From contig JAUPFP010000003.1 of NCBI GenBank assembly GCA_036925085.1, forward strand, positions 4,707,979-4,771,978: DNA of 64,000 bases. Reading direction: 5' to 3'. Origin of the DNA: Brachycybe producta. Taxonomy: Eukaryota; Arthropoda; Diplopoda; Playtdesmida; Andrognathidae. The stretch's first letter is position 1, and every line of letters begins with the position of its first letter. Below the pieces are notes generated by a model that was not told the DNA's origin, searched no databases, and worked only from the letters and a program-made list of their open reading frames with translations. A program made the position numbers and the translations under genes. Positions 35,301-46,475 of this stretch are shown here, in pieces.

Positions 35301-37112
35301 CTTGTCACCGCGCCAATATTGGCCATTTACGACCCAGATGCCGAAATCAAAATGCACACCGACGCCTCTGCTTACGGCATCGGAGCTATCCTCTACCAAC
35401 AGTCACCATCTAAGGAACTGCAGATCCTGGGTGGTGTCTCTCGAGTGCTCCGAGACGCCGAATTAAACTATTCAACAACAGATAAAGAGTGCCTCGCAGT
35501 GGTGTACGGCATCGTCAAGTTTAGACCTTATCTCTTTAACAAAGCCTTTGTCATCGTCACCGACCATCATGCACTGTGCTACTTAAAAACCGCACAGCGA
35601 CTCCAAGGACGCCTGGGTCGCTGGCAGCTACTGCTCCAGGAATACGACTACACCGTAGTCTACAAAGCCGGCATCACTCACGTGGATGCAGATTGCATTT
35701 CACGGAGTCCGGTGGACGTTCCTGAAGACTGGAAGCTGCAGGCTACCCCAGATGACCTCGACGACAGCGTGGTTTACGCAGTCACTTTGCGTTGGGATTG
35801 GTCGGTTGAACAAACAAGAGACCCGAACGTGACACAGATTAAGACCGAACTTCGCAACAATCCAAGTACCGAGCTTCACCATACCTATGTCATCATAGAC
35901 GAGGTTTTGTGTGCCCTTGTCTACCAGGGCAGCATAACACCCAAGCTCGTGACGGTGGTACCCAAACATCTGGTACCCGAAGTTCTGAGACTCTTACACG
36001 ATAGTCCTGAAGCCGGACATTTCGGCCAGGATAAGACATTAGAAAAGGTGTGCCAACGGTTCTTTTGGCCAACCTGGAAGCAGGATACCATCGAGTATGT
36101 GCGCACGTGCGAGATATGCCAAAAGTGCAAGACACCACAGTCCAAGCTGCCCGGGTTCCTCCATGAAATGGAAATTGGAGACCCAGGTGAATGCTGGGGA
36201 ATCGATTACATCGGTCCCCTGCCAAAATCACTGGGTGGTGTCAAGCACATCATCCTGGCAGTGGATTACGCCACCAGATTCTGTTTCGCACGAGCTGTGC
36301 ACAGCCAGTCGGCCAAAACAACTAAGAATTTCCTCCAAGATACGATCGTGTATCTTATCGGGATGCCCAGGAGGATAATCACCGACCGGGGAACACCTTT
36401 TACAGCTAAAGACACACAAGCGCTGTGTGACGAGCTGGGAATAAAGCACGCCACCACGACAGCGTACTTTCCGCAAGGAGACGGTCTTGCGGAAAGGACC
36501 AACAAAACTATAATGCAGACCGTCAAGAGACTCCTGACGCCTGAAAAAGGACAGCGGGATTGGTATTTCCATCTCCAAGCCGCCACCTTCGCTTACAACA
36601 CCGCGACCCATACGTCAACGAAGTTCTCGCCATACCGCTTAATGTTTGGAAGAGAGGCCCGACTACGAATCGACAATCGGGCACCTCTCCTACCGAAGGT
36701 TATGGATTCAAACCCTGCAGCACCTTCTGTGGTTGCCACGGAAGAGGTCGAGATCGCAAGGGCCAACCTGCACGAGGCCCATCTGCGACAGAAGAAGTAC
36801 TATGACGCAAGACGGAAAACTCCACACACGTATAAAATCGGAGACCCAGTACTCGTTCGAGACCAACGCATCGTACCTGATGAGACCAAGAAACTACGTT
36901 ACTCGTACAGGGATGGTTACACGGTAACCAAAATCATCAGCGACACGGTGCTCGAGCTGGAGCACGAAGATACATTTGGAAGATTGATTCGAGACACGGT
37001 GAACATTGTGCATATCAAGCCAAAACAACTGAGGACAGTTGTTCAAGGGTTGGAGGGGGAAGACAAATCCAGCTCCCCACAACAAGAGGAACCTACCTCC
37101 TCACCACAATAA
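32391..37112 (+). CDS. pol-type polyprotein of the young LTR element
   Basis: 1573 codons. Residues 1-360 are tyrosine/proline-rich and have no recognisable gag zinc knuckle. Then come an aspartic protease (VDTGAHGSVIS near 385), a reverse transcriptase (about 700-900, with YLDDIIVF near 841), RNase H (TDASAYGIGA near 987), an integrase zinc finger (H-x3-H and C-x2-C around 1202-1250), and the integrase core with its acidic triad in the contexts GIDYIGPL, TDRGTPF and GLAERTN. A basic C-terminal tail follows. Domain order PR-RT-RH-IN is that of Ty3/gypsy. An alternative start is the ATG at 32424. It looks whole. Confidence 0.93.
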   Translation: MITTCYTSLNIMDAHPRLTGTARRALPHSRGSIYPSALWRAYATSQTYDTQYAASSRVAVPLGPTIDPVIQPGTWWVPQSGGTRSNDVHQQSTRRTARSTNNSTFRRLLLSTCYSRYQQERPPLLPDPLPTQSCDGCKLNTIMHQLNELKIQITHMMIIHNDTQPPPAPPLPTTCTTTPQYRQYRSESDNSPPYAVGHREPYESCYDSYYRRHVPGPYAIPEERAYNAPRYTNYERTEHQYAHPTYDFTREASDTDHRSVVMEPDMPPETTNYDRAPAGMPIMMVDYIPELTWGMDDLTTWHGTLEVINLATATLGCTANEVVAILAPGGGASLRGRPCCRRMLKDLYRQLKNTCMPQEIGDHSVSDDSPKITVTINGKEVRMLVDTGAHGSVISKALAKQLQLNIKPMAHPPRIEGVGGNTIAVAGQVSATVEIAKQSATGRLLVITGPPDAILGRDLGRALKLLVSMQTNKVYLEDDLFESALRRQSIQAYVKSALEEITPATLGESDTAPIEVKLMQQPNEYLVVKGLTQLTGHGTTLVEVEASGILTDQDLFVVSPDEKLRASRGVWVAPGIMQGRNSNSFLVEVLNTTTGPLTLASGEVIAHVQKDYCFETVEVKTTSNADPIMTKESGAKFDEAMQLGPRLRNGQRRILMDLLRSYRDVFALETSELGCTNLTEHRIDTGDHAPVREPLRRSGPEQREIIRKTVEEMLKSGVASESKSPYASAVVLVKKKDGQWRFCVDYRRLNDITKPDNYPLPRIDDALDSLRGSRIFATLDMISGYWQFEVAKEDREKTAFITPGGLFEFNRMPFGLRNAPATMQRALDILLAGHKWETCLVYLDDIIVFGATFEQFMERLDCVLGLLREAGLKLHPEKSFFGYDEVLYLGHIISKEGVRPDPRKVVAISDLAAPTNVKEVKRFLGMAGFYRRFIVNFAHIAKPLTDMTKKGLPFLWTIDREAAFTLLKTKLVTAPILAIYDPDAEIKMHTDASAYGIGAILYQQSPSKELQILGGVSRVLRDAELNYSTTDKECLAVVYGIVKFRPYLFNKAFVIVTDHHALCYLKTAQRLQGRLGRWQLLLQEYDYTVVYKAGITHVDADCISRSPVDVPEDWKLQATPDDLDDSVVYAVTLRWDWSVEQTRDPNVTQIKTELRNNPSTELHHTYVIIDEVLCALVYQGSITPKLVTVVPKHLVPEVLRLLHDSPEAGHFGQDKTLEKVCQRFFWPTWKQDTIEYVRTCEICQKCKTPQSKLPGFLHEMEIGDPGECWGIDYIGPLPKSLGGVKHIILAVDYATRFCFARAVHSQSAKTTKNFLQDTIVYLIGMPRRIITDRGTPFTAKDTQALCDELGIKHATTTAYFPQGDGLAERTNKTIMQTVKRLLTPEKGQRDWYFHLQAATFAYNTATHTSTKFSPYRLMFGREARLRIDNRAPLLPKVMDSNPAAPSVVATEEVEIARANLHEAHLRQKKYYDARRKTPHTYKIGDPVLVRDQRIVPDETKKLRYSYRDGYTVTKIISDTVLELEHEDTFGRLIRDTVNIVHIKPKQLRTVVQGLEGEDKSSSPQQEEPTSSPQ

Positions 37113-37219
37113 ACCAATAACCCTATCAACAACCCACACAACCTAAATTTTTTCTTTCGGTTGTTTATATCATCACATTGGTCACTTGATGACACACACC
37201 AATATAAACAAACAACAAC

Positions 37220-38458
37220 GTGTGTGACCACAAACATTCACACACCCCTGCCCACATTTCACCACTCGAATCTGATTCCAATGGGGAAACTTTCGTACAC
37301 TGCGTTTGGGGACCAGGTCGTCTGACAACAATAACAAACAACAGTGGAAGAACGGCGTTTAATACTCAGAAACCGACACCCCGCGAGCCTCCAATAACAA
37401 ACAAATTGGGTGGCTTATTGGAGTTCCAGCCAGCTTCGTGGAATTATACGATTTCCATGGGACCCTGGAATTTCACACCTCGATGGGGAAGTCGGGAAAC
37501 ACAAGTATATAGCCAACGCCAGGCTGGTCACCAGCACTTCGGAAACAATTCTGGAAGAACAAGGATGTCACAGTGCAACGAAACAACGGGAAGCCAGGAC
37601 GATGCCATCCCTGACCCATCTACTAGGATGGACTCGGATGACACGACAACGCAGCAACTCGGCATCGAGGAAGTCGGGGACGACACAGCGCGCGCCATTG
37701 ACCTAACGACGTCAACTGCCTCGTCTCGCCATATCGCCGCAGCCTCAGCAACCCCCGTACTAACTTTGCCACAAGTGACACAACCTTTTCGCATACCAAC
37801 AGTCACTACCAGGAGACTACCGGTATATCGACCGCTTCGTCAGGAAGCACGATGTGAAAGACTGCTAAATAATTGCTGGGCACTCTGGCAACGACAGGTG
37901 CGGCCCGCAAACACCTATTACATCGGTCACTATGACCTGATGGAGGGATTTCCGCGCCTCTACATACCGGAGGAAGGGCGCTACGTTGTAGGAATGTCAT
38001 ACTACCTGCAACTCTCTATGGCCGTCCTAATTCCGTCCACCCGGTACATCGAAATATACCAGTTTGCCGAGCAGCCCATCACTCCAGCATTGGGCGCCCT
38101 TCAGCAGGCTTTCTTTAACAGTCTCCTGGGAGTCCCACTTAACGGAGCATACAGCATTGCCCGAATGATCGTTTGGAGGACCCGCGCCACTTACCAGGCC
38201 GCCATCCTGTGGGACGCCGTTTACGGTGTCCTCACCGGGCAACCACCGGGCCGACTGATCGCCGCCGACGCCACCGTCCACCGAAGTTTCATGGAAAGTC
38301 TCCGGGGCTTCGACAACGGATGGATCGTCGCCGCCTGGGAATCCTATCATCCCTGGCTGCGGAGCCACCTCCTCCACTCACCGTCAGACCCCCTACAAGC
38401 ACTTCACGGATATGTTTCTGCATGTACATGTGCATGCAATCAACCGACGTGGGTATAG
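37220..38458 (+). CDS. unrecognised downstream frame of the young element (412 codons)
   Basis: A single open frame between pol and the 3' LTR. I do not recognise it. The first half is polar and S/T/D-rich, probably disordered. The second half (about residues 195-400) is W/Y/L-rich and appears globular and mainly helical. There is no signal peptide, no membrane segment and no zinc knuckle, so it is not an obvious envelope or classic gag nucleocapsid. By position it would be an envelope or accessory frame. Because the upstream frame lacks clear gag features, a structural role for this protein is possible. It looks whole. Confidence 0.7.
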   Translation: MCDHKHSHTPAHISPLESDSNGETFVHCVWGPGRLTTITNNSGRTAFNTQKPTPREPPITNKLGGLLEFQPASWNYTISMGPWNFTPRWGSRETQVYSQRQAGHQHFGNNSGRTRMSQCNETTGSQDDAIPDPSTRMDSDDTTTQQLGIEEVGDDTARAIDLTTSTASSRHIAAASATPVLTLPQVTQPFRIPTVTTRRLPVYRPLRQEARCERLLNNCWALWQRQVRPANTYYIGHYDLMEGFPRLYIPEEGRYVVGMSYYLQLSMAVLIPSTRYIEIYQFAEQPITPALGALQQAFFNSLLGVPLNGAYSIARMIVWRTRATYQAAILWDAVYGVLTGQPPGRLIAADATVHRSFMESLRGFDNGWIVAAWESYHPWLRSHLLHSPSDPLQALHGYVSACTCACNQPTWV

Positions 38459-38796
38459 ATTAGAAAACCGTGTGGTCACCGCCCATTGGGGTGGTGAGCT
38501 CGAAAAATATAAAAAAAAAAAGAAAAGAATTCTGTTATAACTGCTTTATGTATAAATAAGTATTTCTTGTAAATTTCCATAGGAACTCGCCACCCAGCGA
38601 GTATTAATTGTGTTTGCCTTTTTATTTTCAGAATTTGCATTTTTAAGGGCGCTGACACTTCGGTGCCAGTGCCTTTCCATAACCACCTCTGTACACGGTA
38701 AGTCCTCAGCCACCCATGTCTCCCCGCTGCGTAACTTGAAAACCTTCCACCCTTGGCTGGAGTACGAGGACGTACTCCAAGCAAAGTTGGAGGGTA

Positions 38797-39484
38797 TGTA
38801 ACACCCTGTAAATCGTGATCCCGCCAAAACCATAGCCTGGGGGGTAAACAACTCTCAACCGTCCCTCCCTCCTCTCTGACTCACCTTTCTGACTCATGCC
38901 CAAGTGGCGGATTGATACGTAAAGGACCATGGTCACTTGGACCTGGTTACGCCTCGCAGGTGTACACAGGTCCAAGGTATAAAAGGACCATGTTCCTCTT
39001 TGTTCCTCAGTTCTTTCCTTTGCCTGTTTTTGCGATACATTCCAAATCATGGGCCTGAGGATTTCCAGTTAGTATTTTACTATTCACCCTTGTATCTGTA
39101 CTTCTTACAAGGAATGAATAAAAGTGTTGTAATAAGAAGTAGCGTTGTCTCTATGTCTTTATGCTAATAACTTCTCTTCAGAGGCCGGAGGTTTCATAGG
39201 GCAGGAGCTATACGATTCTCAGCAGCTACAACATCTTCTCTAGTCGGAATACCGATGGAGAAGATGTATATCAGCATCAACCGGAAGAGAGAGAGATGGC
39301 CGCCACTCTCCTGCATTGATTTCACCCCCATGCAGAAGAGTGACTTCAATCTATCTCCATCCAGCTCTCTCTACAGCTCGGATCTTCTCTGTGCAGGTGT
39401 CATACTGCTCAGAGAAGAAACGAAAAGTAGAAAATGTCATCTAAAGGTTGGTAATAAAATATTGGTTGATGTCAAAAGCTCACA
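38797..39484 (+). repeat. 3' LTR of the young element
   Basis: 688 bp, about two differences from the 5' LTR. It carries the same tataaaa box (38978-38984) and aataaa signal. It is preceded by the purine-rich aaagttggagggta and followed by the target duplication taaa and the resumed old element. Confidence 0.95.
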
Positions 39485-42400
39485 TAAATTTAAAGAAGGG
39501 AAAATACAGCCAGGCATGAAGAAGATTGATGCCATGAAGAACTTTCCAAGGCCTCACAATGTAAAGAAAATTCAAAGTTTCATTGGTTTGGTTAATTTCT
39601 ACAGAACATTTATTACAAATTGTGCAGATGTTGCAAAACCTTTAAAAAAATTATTATCCAAAAATGTACAGTTTAAATAGACCGAGGAATGTGAAAGATC
39701 GTTTGAACAATTAAAAACAAGTTTGACCACATATCCAGTCTTGATCTTGCCTGATTTTGAAAAAGAGTTTTATTTGACGAATAGTAACGAGGCAATCGGT
39801 GCCATTTTGGAAGAAAAGATTGGTGGACATCCAATTTCATATGCAAGCAGGAAATTGAATAAGTCAAACAAAATTATTCAACAACCTGGAACGAAGCTTT
39901 AGCATGTGTATATGGAGTCAACTACTTTAGATACTATCTAATGGGTAGAAAGTACACACTAATCACAGATCATCAGCCACTAAGGTATTTAATGACAATG
40001 AAGAAAGACAAAGCTATGTTGAAAGATGGGCATTGCAATTGCAACAGTACGACTTTACAGTTCTTTATCGGGTAGGAAAAGAAAACACCAATGCGGATGC
40101 ATTAAGTAGAAACCCAACATAAAGCTTAGAAATTAATGTCTTAGAAAATGATAGTTGGGAAAACAGTAAAGTAGCAAAAGATCAGGAACAATGTCATGAG
40201 TTGAAACTTTACATTGAGTGTTTACATGGTTGTGCAGTTGTTCGAAAATTAATACAAAAAATTGAGAGGTTAGTTATACTTGAACGGGAAGGGGTGGTTA
40301 GTAAAAACTTCAGAATCAAAACCCAGAATAGTTGTTCCAATCTCAAAGACAACATAACTATGACAATATAACTTCAGGACATTAGGAATTGAGAAAACAA
40401 CCAGTAAGGTAGAAAGTAGATTCTTTTGGGAGACCTTGCGTAAAGATGTGAAAACATATTGTGAAGCATGTATCTCATGTAATCAAAAGAAAATTCCACA
40501 GGGAAAGAGTCCCTTAAACGAGTTTTCTCCACTGTCAAAGCCATTCGAAAGAATAGGTATGGATGTTTTAGGACCAATTACCCAAAAGCCTTTTCTTCAA
40601 AAAAGATCAAAAAGCAGAAATAATTGCTAGTTTGCTCACAAGAGAAATATTTTCGAGATATGGAAGCCCAAAAGAATTGATCACTGACAAAGGTGCAAAC
40701 TTCAACAGTGAATTGATAAAAAAATCTGGGTGAAACATTCAAGATACACAAAATCTTTACATCAGCTTATCATCCTCAGACAGATGAGTTAGTAGAAAGA
40801 TTCAATAGGACATTGACAACTATGCTTTCACACTATGTAGATAATTCTCAGAAAAATTGGGATAAGGTTTTGGACCTTTGGTTTTAATGGCATATAGAAG
40901 TACTGTACATTCAAGCACAAACTAGACTCCTTATTATCTATTGTTTGGTCAAGACATGAACCTACCATTCGAGTTAATAAGTGAAGAACCAAAACCAGTA
41001 TACAATGAAGAAGATTACTCAAAGGTTTTGACAAATAGAATGCAACAAATTCATGACTTGGCAAAACAGTTTGGAGACAAGCAAATCAAGTATGAAGGTG
41101 CAAAAAGAAAAAATAAAGGAATTGAAGTAGTGGATAAAGTTTACCTAAATGTACCTCAAGTGGCACAAGAAAAACCAAAAAACTGGCTAGGTTGAACAAA
41201 GGTCCATACCGAGTAATAAGGCAGACATCCACAGTTAATTTTGAAATCAAGCACATGTACAAAAGCAGGGATATCCAAATTGTCCATGAAAAAAGATCAT
41301 GACTTGTAAGAAGTGTTAATCCATGGGACAAAGGAAATGAAAAAACCAAGAGGGTACGTACTGACAAAGAGCAGTCAAAACGGAAACTTAGTTCCAGTAG
41401 CTCACAAAGTTCAAATTCAGAGGATGATGGTGATGAGGACAATGACCTAGCATATACTCCAATGGCGACAACACAAAGTCAAACAGGAATAATTTGGAAC
41501 CAAGAGTCGGTACCTAGTACAAGCCAATATGGAATGAGAAGCAGAGGTCCAGTTCAGTTTACATCATTACCGGAGCGTACGAGAAAAGTTCAACCAAAAA
41601 CAGAAATAATGCCGAGTTTACTGGATGCACCACATGTTGAATCAGGCAAAACGGAAGATGAAACAGATCAAAACCTGACACAGTTGAGAAGATTACAAGA
41701 AGGCATGGATAGAGGAGTTTATGGACAAACAAGAGGAAGTTAGAATTTCTACTCCAGAAAACAAAAAGGGGGCTGAACCACAAGAAAATAGAGATGAGCA
41801 AAGAGAGGTTCAAGAGGAACAAAGAGATGTACAAGGAAGACAAGAAAATTTTGCAAACAAGATTCTTGATACATTTCATCGAGCACTAAATGTCATAGCG
41901 CTGGAGAGGATGCATTAGTCTCTTGATAAGAGAAATTAATTATAAAAGGAGAATCACGGTTTGCGAGTTCGAAGATGAACAATCTAGTGGAGAGAGTATA
42001 TAGAAAATGGAAAATAATGACAAAGAAGAATGTGCAAATGGCATGTTTACCTAACCACTAGGAATATAAATGTGGGGAGATGAGATGTTTATTTTGTTTC
42101 AGGTGAAAATGAGATGTGGATGAAGAAAATGAATCTAATGAAGTTCTTTATGATGATGCTGTTATGGGAAACAGTGGCATCAAATGAAGCATACAAAGTC
42201 GAGATATGCAAAAGGAAGACGATGCAAAGATGTGTAAGATGGAACATACAAGTGATCCGAAGCAGTATTCCAAAAAAAATAAGTCCAAAGGATGGATGTA
42301 AAGGTTGTATTGTTAAATGGGTAACTATGATCAGAGATGAAAATAAGCAGATGAAATCGGTTATAGGATATTGTATATAGGATGCAAGAATTTTGGATTA

Positions 42401-44379
42401 CCATGCACATGCGCACAAAATATCACTTGTTCAGGCACAAAAGAGTACTGTCAACAAGAGAAGAAATGCCCAAAAGGTGGATTGTGACTGCAAATTAGTA
42501 AACGCAGATGTGCAGATGGTACATGTAGATGATAAAGGGAGGGAATGGGATGGTTTTGAACTAATATCCTTCAGAGAATGTTACTTCAGGACTGGATCAC
42601 CAAAACAAAATAATTGGGAGAAAATTATTGACCGAGGATTTCAAAATTGAGGGAAGAAAAAATGTCATTAAATTTAACGATCTGGTCATTACAGTGAGTG
42701 CAGAGGGCACTCTGATAATAAGAAAAGATGGAGTTGAAAGAAGTTCAAAGGTGGGAAAAGCAAAACAAGTGGTAATTGATCCAGAATTTGGAATGAAATC
42801 AGGAACCATTCATATATTTATTTCCAAGCAAGGTGATATGATTGAGGGGCGATTTCATATTGAGAAAAGAAATATTTGTCATAGAATTAAATGTATTATG
42901 TGTATACTCAACATTTATTTGAAAGTTGTAATCGAAAATGTGTACAACTTTACATATTGGTTTGTGTTTATTATTCAAAGTTATTATTGTTTTAAAAAGT
43001 TTAAAAATAAAAATGGTAATCGTGTTGCTAGTGGAAACAAGGTAAAGGTCAAAAGAATTACAGATGGATAGAAAAGACTGGAAGGAGTGAGACCACAAAC
43101 AAATACAATATCCTCAACAGTGGTTTATGTTATTGTAATTGTTGGTTTAATACTCATGTTGATATCAGGCATCGGAGGTCGTTGCACTGAATATAAAATG
43201 ATCAAATCCAGTATAACAGAATGTCAAGAAACCAGAATGGGTCTACAATGTTCATTAGCCACATCGATTCAACTTACATTAACAGCTTTAGAATATACTG
43301 CTTCCTTATGGTTTAGTGATAGCCAGGAAAATTAAGTGCCTAGCCTAAAGTTAAATTTCAGTGTCGATTGCGAGTGGATTACACAACTTTCATACTATAC
43401 CTTTCCTACAAAAATGTTTACAATTAATCAGGTCGCATGTCCTCAAAACAAATAATGTGGGTGGGGAGAACATTGCCAGGCTGATTTTAAATTTGAAATA
43501 TGCACACAAGTCTTTAGATTGGCCTGGTGTAACAGATTGTCATGCAGTGGATTTAGGGTGTATTTGTTCTTTGAATAGTTATGAACTTATCAACCATGTC
43601 ATCATTACAGATGGTGGTTAAAACTAGATTACCAAAATATCTTTGAGGTAAAAAGGTAGTAGGATCGAAATGCAGACCCAAGATAAAAGCAACTTAGGGA
43701 AACAAGAGTACATAATAACCAGGTCATTTCTACATCGAAGTCATTGGCGTATTTGACCAAGCAACAGACATTATTTCAAAACATTTGGTTGTCAAATTTA
43801 GCCACATTGTTGAAGCATACTTGGAAACAGTGGCCGAAGTTCACAGACCGTTGAGAGGACAAACAGGAGATGCCCAATCAAGAGATCCTATTCCATCTCA
43901 ATTCATCTTTGACAAACGAATGGTGCAGTGCAAGTTCTACGATGATCGAATAGATTGTGATAAAACACAATCATAACTAGAAATCATGAAACAGAATTTA
44001 TTACCAATGACAATCATGAATCCCAAAATGGTTGCTGAGGAAGGTGGACAGTTAAAATCAACTTAATTTGCATCCAGCCCAGCAGTTGTGTACATCACTG
44101 TTGAGAACTATAAGGTGGTGATCAACACTATTGGAGTGTGCCCAAACATACAAACAATTGTCAGACATCAAGGATGTCATTCGTGTTCTTTTATGGCTCT
44201 ACTCATTGTGGAAGCATATAGTACTTTCTTGCCGGGAGAAGTCATGGTTATGTCACCTCCCTGTGTCTCCCATCACGGGTTGACAACTATACTTCCCTTT
44301 TGGTATAGGAATTCAGGGTTTCATATAAAAACATGTAGTAAGAACAGACATTCTGATTTATACTCCTTTTAATAGTTAT

Positions 44380-46170
44380 ATTTATTCAACATTGATTGAT
44401 AAACTCTGATTTGGTACACAAAAGAAATGACCATATTTTCAAAACCACTAAATAATATGCAAAACGAAGTTACTCATCTCTTGTTTGATGAAGTCCCTCC
44501 AAGTGAAAGTTCACAAGAGCTGGCTTCGAAGTAGGCTTGTAGCACACTTGTAACATGCACACAATTGAAGAGACTGTTCTTGAAATGATCTTTTCCTCTT
44601 TGAGACATTTTTTCAATTGTTGTGGTGTTTCAAAAATAAGTCTTTAACCTTTAACCGGACTTTTTCTTTTTGGACACATCTGAGGATAATTGACTTTCTA
44701 ATCTGTTATCCTCAGATTTGATTTGAGTGACTTATGAAGTGGTTGGAGAATTGTGTGCTCCAGCCCTTCACATGTGATTGTATAAGTGATATTTTTAAGT
44801 GCTAGTGATTTGTGTAATAGAAGTAGTTACTGTAAAGATATGGGTAAATAAAGTGATTACCATCATGTCAGTAAATGTTTTTCAATTCAATTCAACCATT
44901 GCTGATACACCTGTAGCAACAAATGCTCGGCCCGAATTAATATAACAAAAAGTCACAATGTCCTTTTCTGCCAGCCATGCTAAAGGCCAGATGGAAGAAG
45001 GGACTAGTTTATCACAAATGCAAATACCTGAGTTGACTTCATAAAAATATGACAAATTGGTCTAAGTAAACTAAAAGCAATGGAGTGGGAAACATAATTA
45101 AATTTCACAAGAATGCACAAAGAAAAAACAGAAATAGAAAAATTTAGGGGGTAGGGATGTTTAGGTGTAGAAATAAAACATGAATACACCTAACATTTTA
45201 AACAAAAACATAAACCAAAAATACGTATCGATAAAATGAATGAAAAACAATTATATTTCACGTTAATGGTAAACGAGGAAGTTAAAAACTTCATTCAGAA
45301 ATCGATCATCCTATTTAACAAATAAAAAAGAAAAGTAAAATTTTTACACACACTCGGTATAAGGAAATTGTTCAAAGATGAAATAAAAAGAAAAAAAGAA
45401 AAGAAAAAAAAGGATTAATAATTATATATCGGCAATTTAATTAATAAAGGCAATAAAGAGACACTATTAATTTCAACAAAAGGATACAATTAATTTCAAG
45501 TTAGATATTAATTTCAATTAAAAAGGCGTACATTGTAGAAATACCATGCTAATAAATAAGTCTCAAAAAATTAATAAAAAATTAAAAGAAATAAAAAGGA
45601 TTAAATTAGAAAAGCAAAATGTTACAAAGTAGACAAACAGGATGAGGACGAAAAGAGAAAACGATCAAAATGTTCGATAACGGTTAACGAAGGAACTCAA
45701 TGTCACAAAATAGATACTATAACATCGGAGAAAAGGCTTAAAGTAAGAAATACATAGTGACACATTAACTACTATTACAAATTTACAACAACAGGAAACA
45801 ACATTCCGAAAACAAAGGAAATAAAAGATGTACCCATGTTTAGTTTAGTCTGACTTTGGAATCCAAGAAGCGTGCATGACAGGAGCTCGGGAAAAAGGAT
45901 TTTCAAATAGTGCAAAAGGATAGTGAAAACAAGTTAACAGTGAAAGTGAAGTGTGTTTTGGAAAAGATACAAAGCTAAGAGATAGTGCTTATGTGTGTGC
46001 GCCTTCCACTAAAGAAGAGGACAAGAGTGGACAAGGGGGGACAAGAGGAGAAAAGGGATTTAAGGAAATTGTGCAATTTGGAAAATACAATATGGCACCT
46101 AGGTACATGTGATGTTATGTTTAGTTTTTGGAATCCATGTGTTAGTTGGAGCCTATGTTGTTATAACAAG
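44380..46170. other. A-rich spacer after the old element
   Basis: May include the right LTR of the old element (an aataaa-like signal lies near 44850), but no left partner was matched. The rest is A-rich with no supported gene. Confidence 0.35.
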
Positions 46171-46177
46171 GGAAAAA

Positions 46178-46475
46178 ACCAGACCAGAGACGGAAAGAGA
46201 ACCAGACCAGAGACGGAAAGAGAACCAGACCAGAGACGGAAAGAGAACCAGACCAGAGACGGAAAGAGAACCAGACCAGAGACGGAAAGAGAACCAGACC
46301 AGAGACGGAAAGAGAACCAGACCAGAGACGGAAAGAGAACCAGACCAGAGACGGAAAGAGAACCAGACCAGAGACGGAAAGAGAACCAGACCAGAGACGG
46401 AAAGAGAACCAGACCAGAGACGGAAAGAAAACCAGACCAGAGACGGAAAAAAAAACCAGACCAGAGACGGAAAAA
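46178..46475. repeat. 23-bp minisatellite, about 13 copies
   Basis: The unit accagaccagagacggaaag plus aga repeats every 23 bp, nearly perfectly. Because 23 is not a multiple of three, each forward frame cycles through all phases and gives the same 23-residue protein period (with TRPETER, EPDQRRK and ENQTRDGK in turn). Overlapping long open frames on both strands are therefore an effect of the repeat, not evidence of a gene. It lies about 350 bp beyond the 3' end of the HARBI1-like gene. Confidence 0.92.

Larger units (their letters stand above)
29418..39484 (+). mobile_element. young, apparently whole Ty3/gypsy LTR retrotransposon
   Basis: A 10.07-kb element inside the old element: 688-bp LTRs (29418-30105 and 38797-39484), 4-bp target duplication taaa (29414-29417 and 39485-39488), primer-binding site, long leader with dimeric repeats, a pol-type frame (32391-37112), a second frame (37220-38458), a purine-rich tract just before the 3' LTR, and a TGT...ACA boundary. 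The two LTRs differ at only about two positions by eye, so the insertion is very recent on a genomic time scale. It looks whole, with no break seen in either frame. Solo LTRs of the same family lie at 1222, 10930 and 49198. Confidence 0.93.
25950..44370 (+). mobile_element. old, broken Ty3/gypsy-type retroelement with envelope-like region
   Basis: A fossil element read left to right: gag-like segment (about 25950-26980) with CCHC knuckles such as CYNCHKKGHYAKDCW; protease remnant near 27240; reverse transcriptase (about 28480-29420) with YMDDIIVY; then, beyond the young insertion, RNase H and integrase (about 39490-41200) with a zinc-finger-like block and a TAYHPQTD-type block; a basic/acidic tail; and an envelope-like region (about 42100-44340). 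The envelope part shows a signal-like hydrophobic start, a Cys-rich stretch, a membrane segment near 43120-43180, and separate segments whose cysteine pattern resembles phlebovirus Gc glycoproteins. It is broken by well over ten changes plus two large insertions. LTRs were not identified, so the outer limits are approximate. Confidence 0.8.

Noticed and set aside
37220-38458. Envelope protein of the young element
   Set aside because: Position fits, but there is no signal peptide, membrane segment or cysteine pattern; left as an unrecognised frame.
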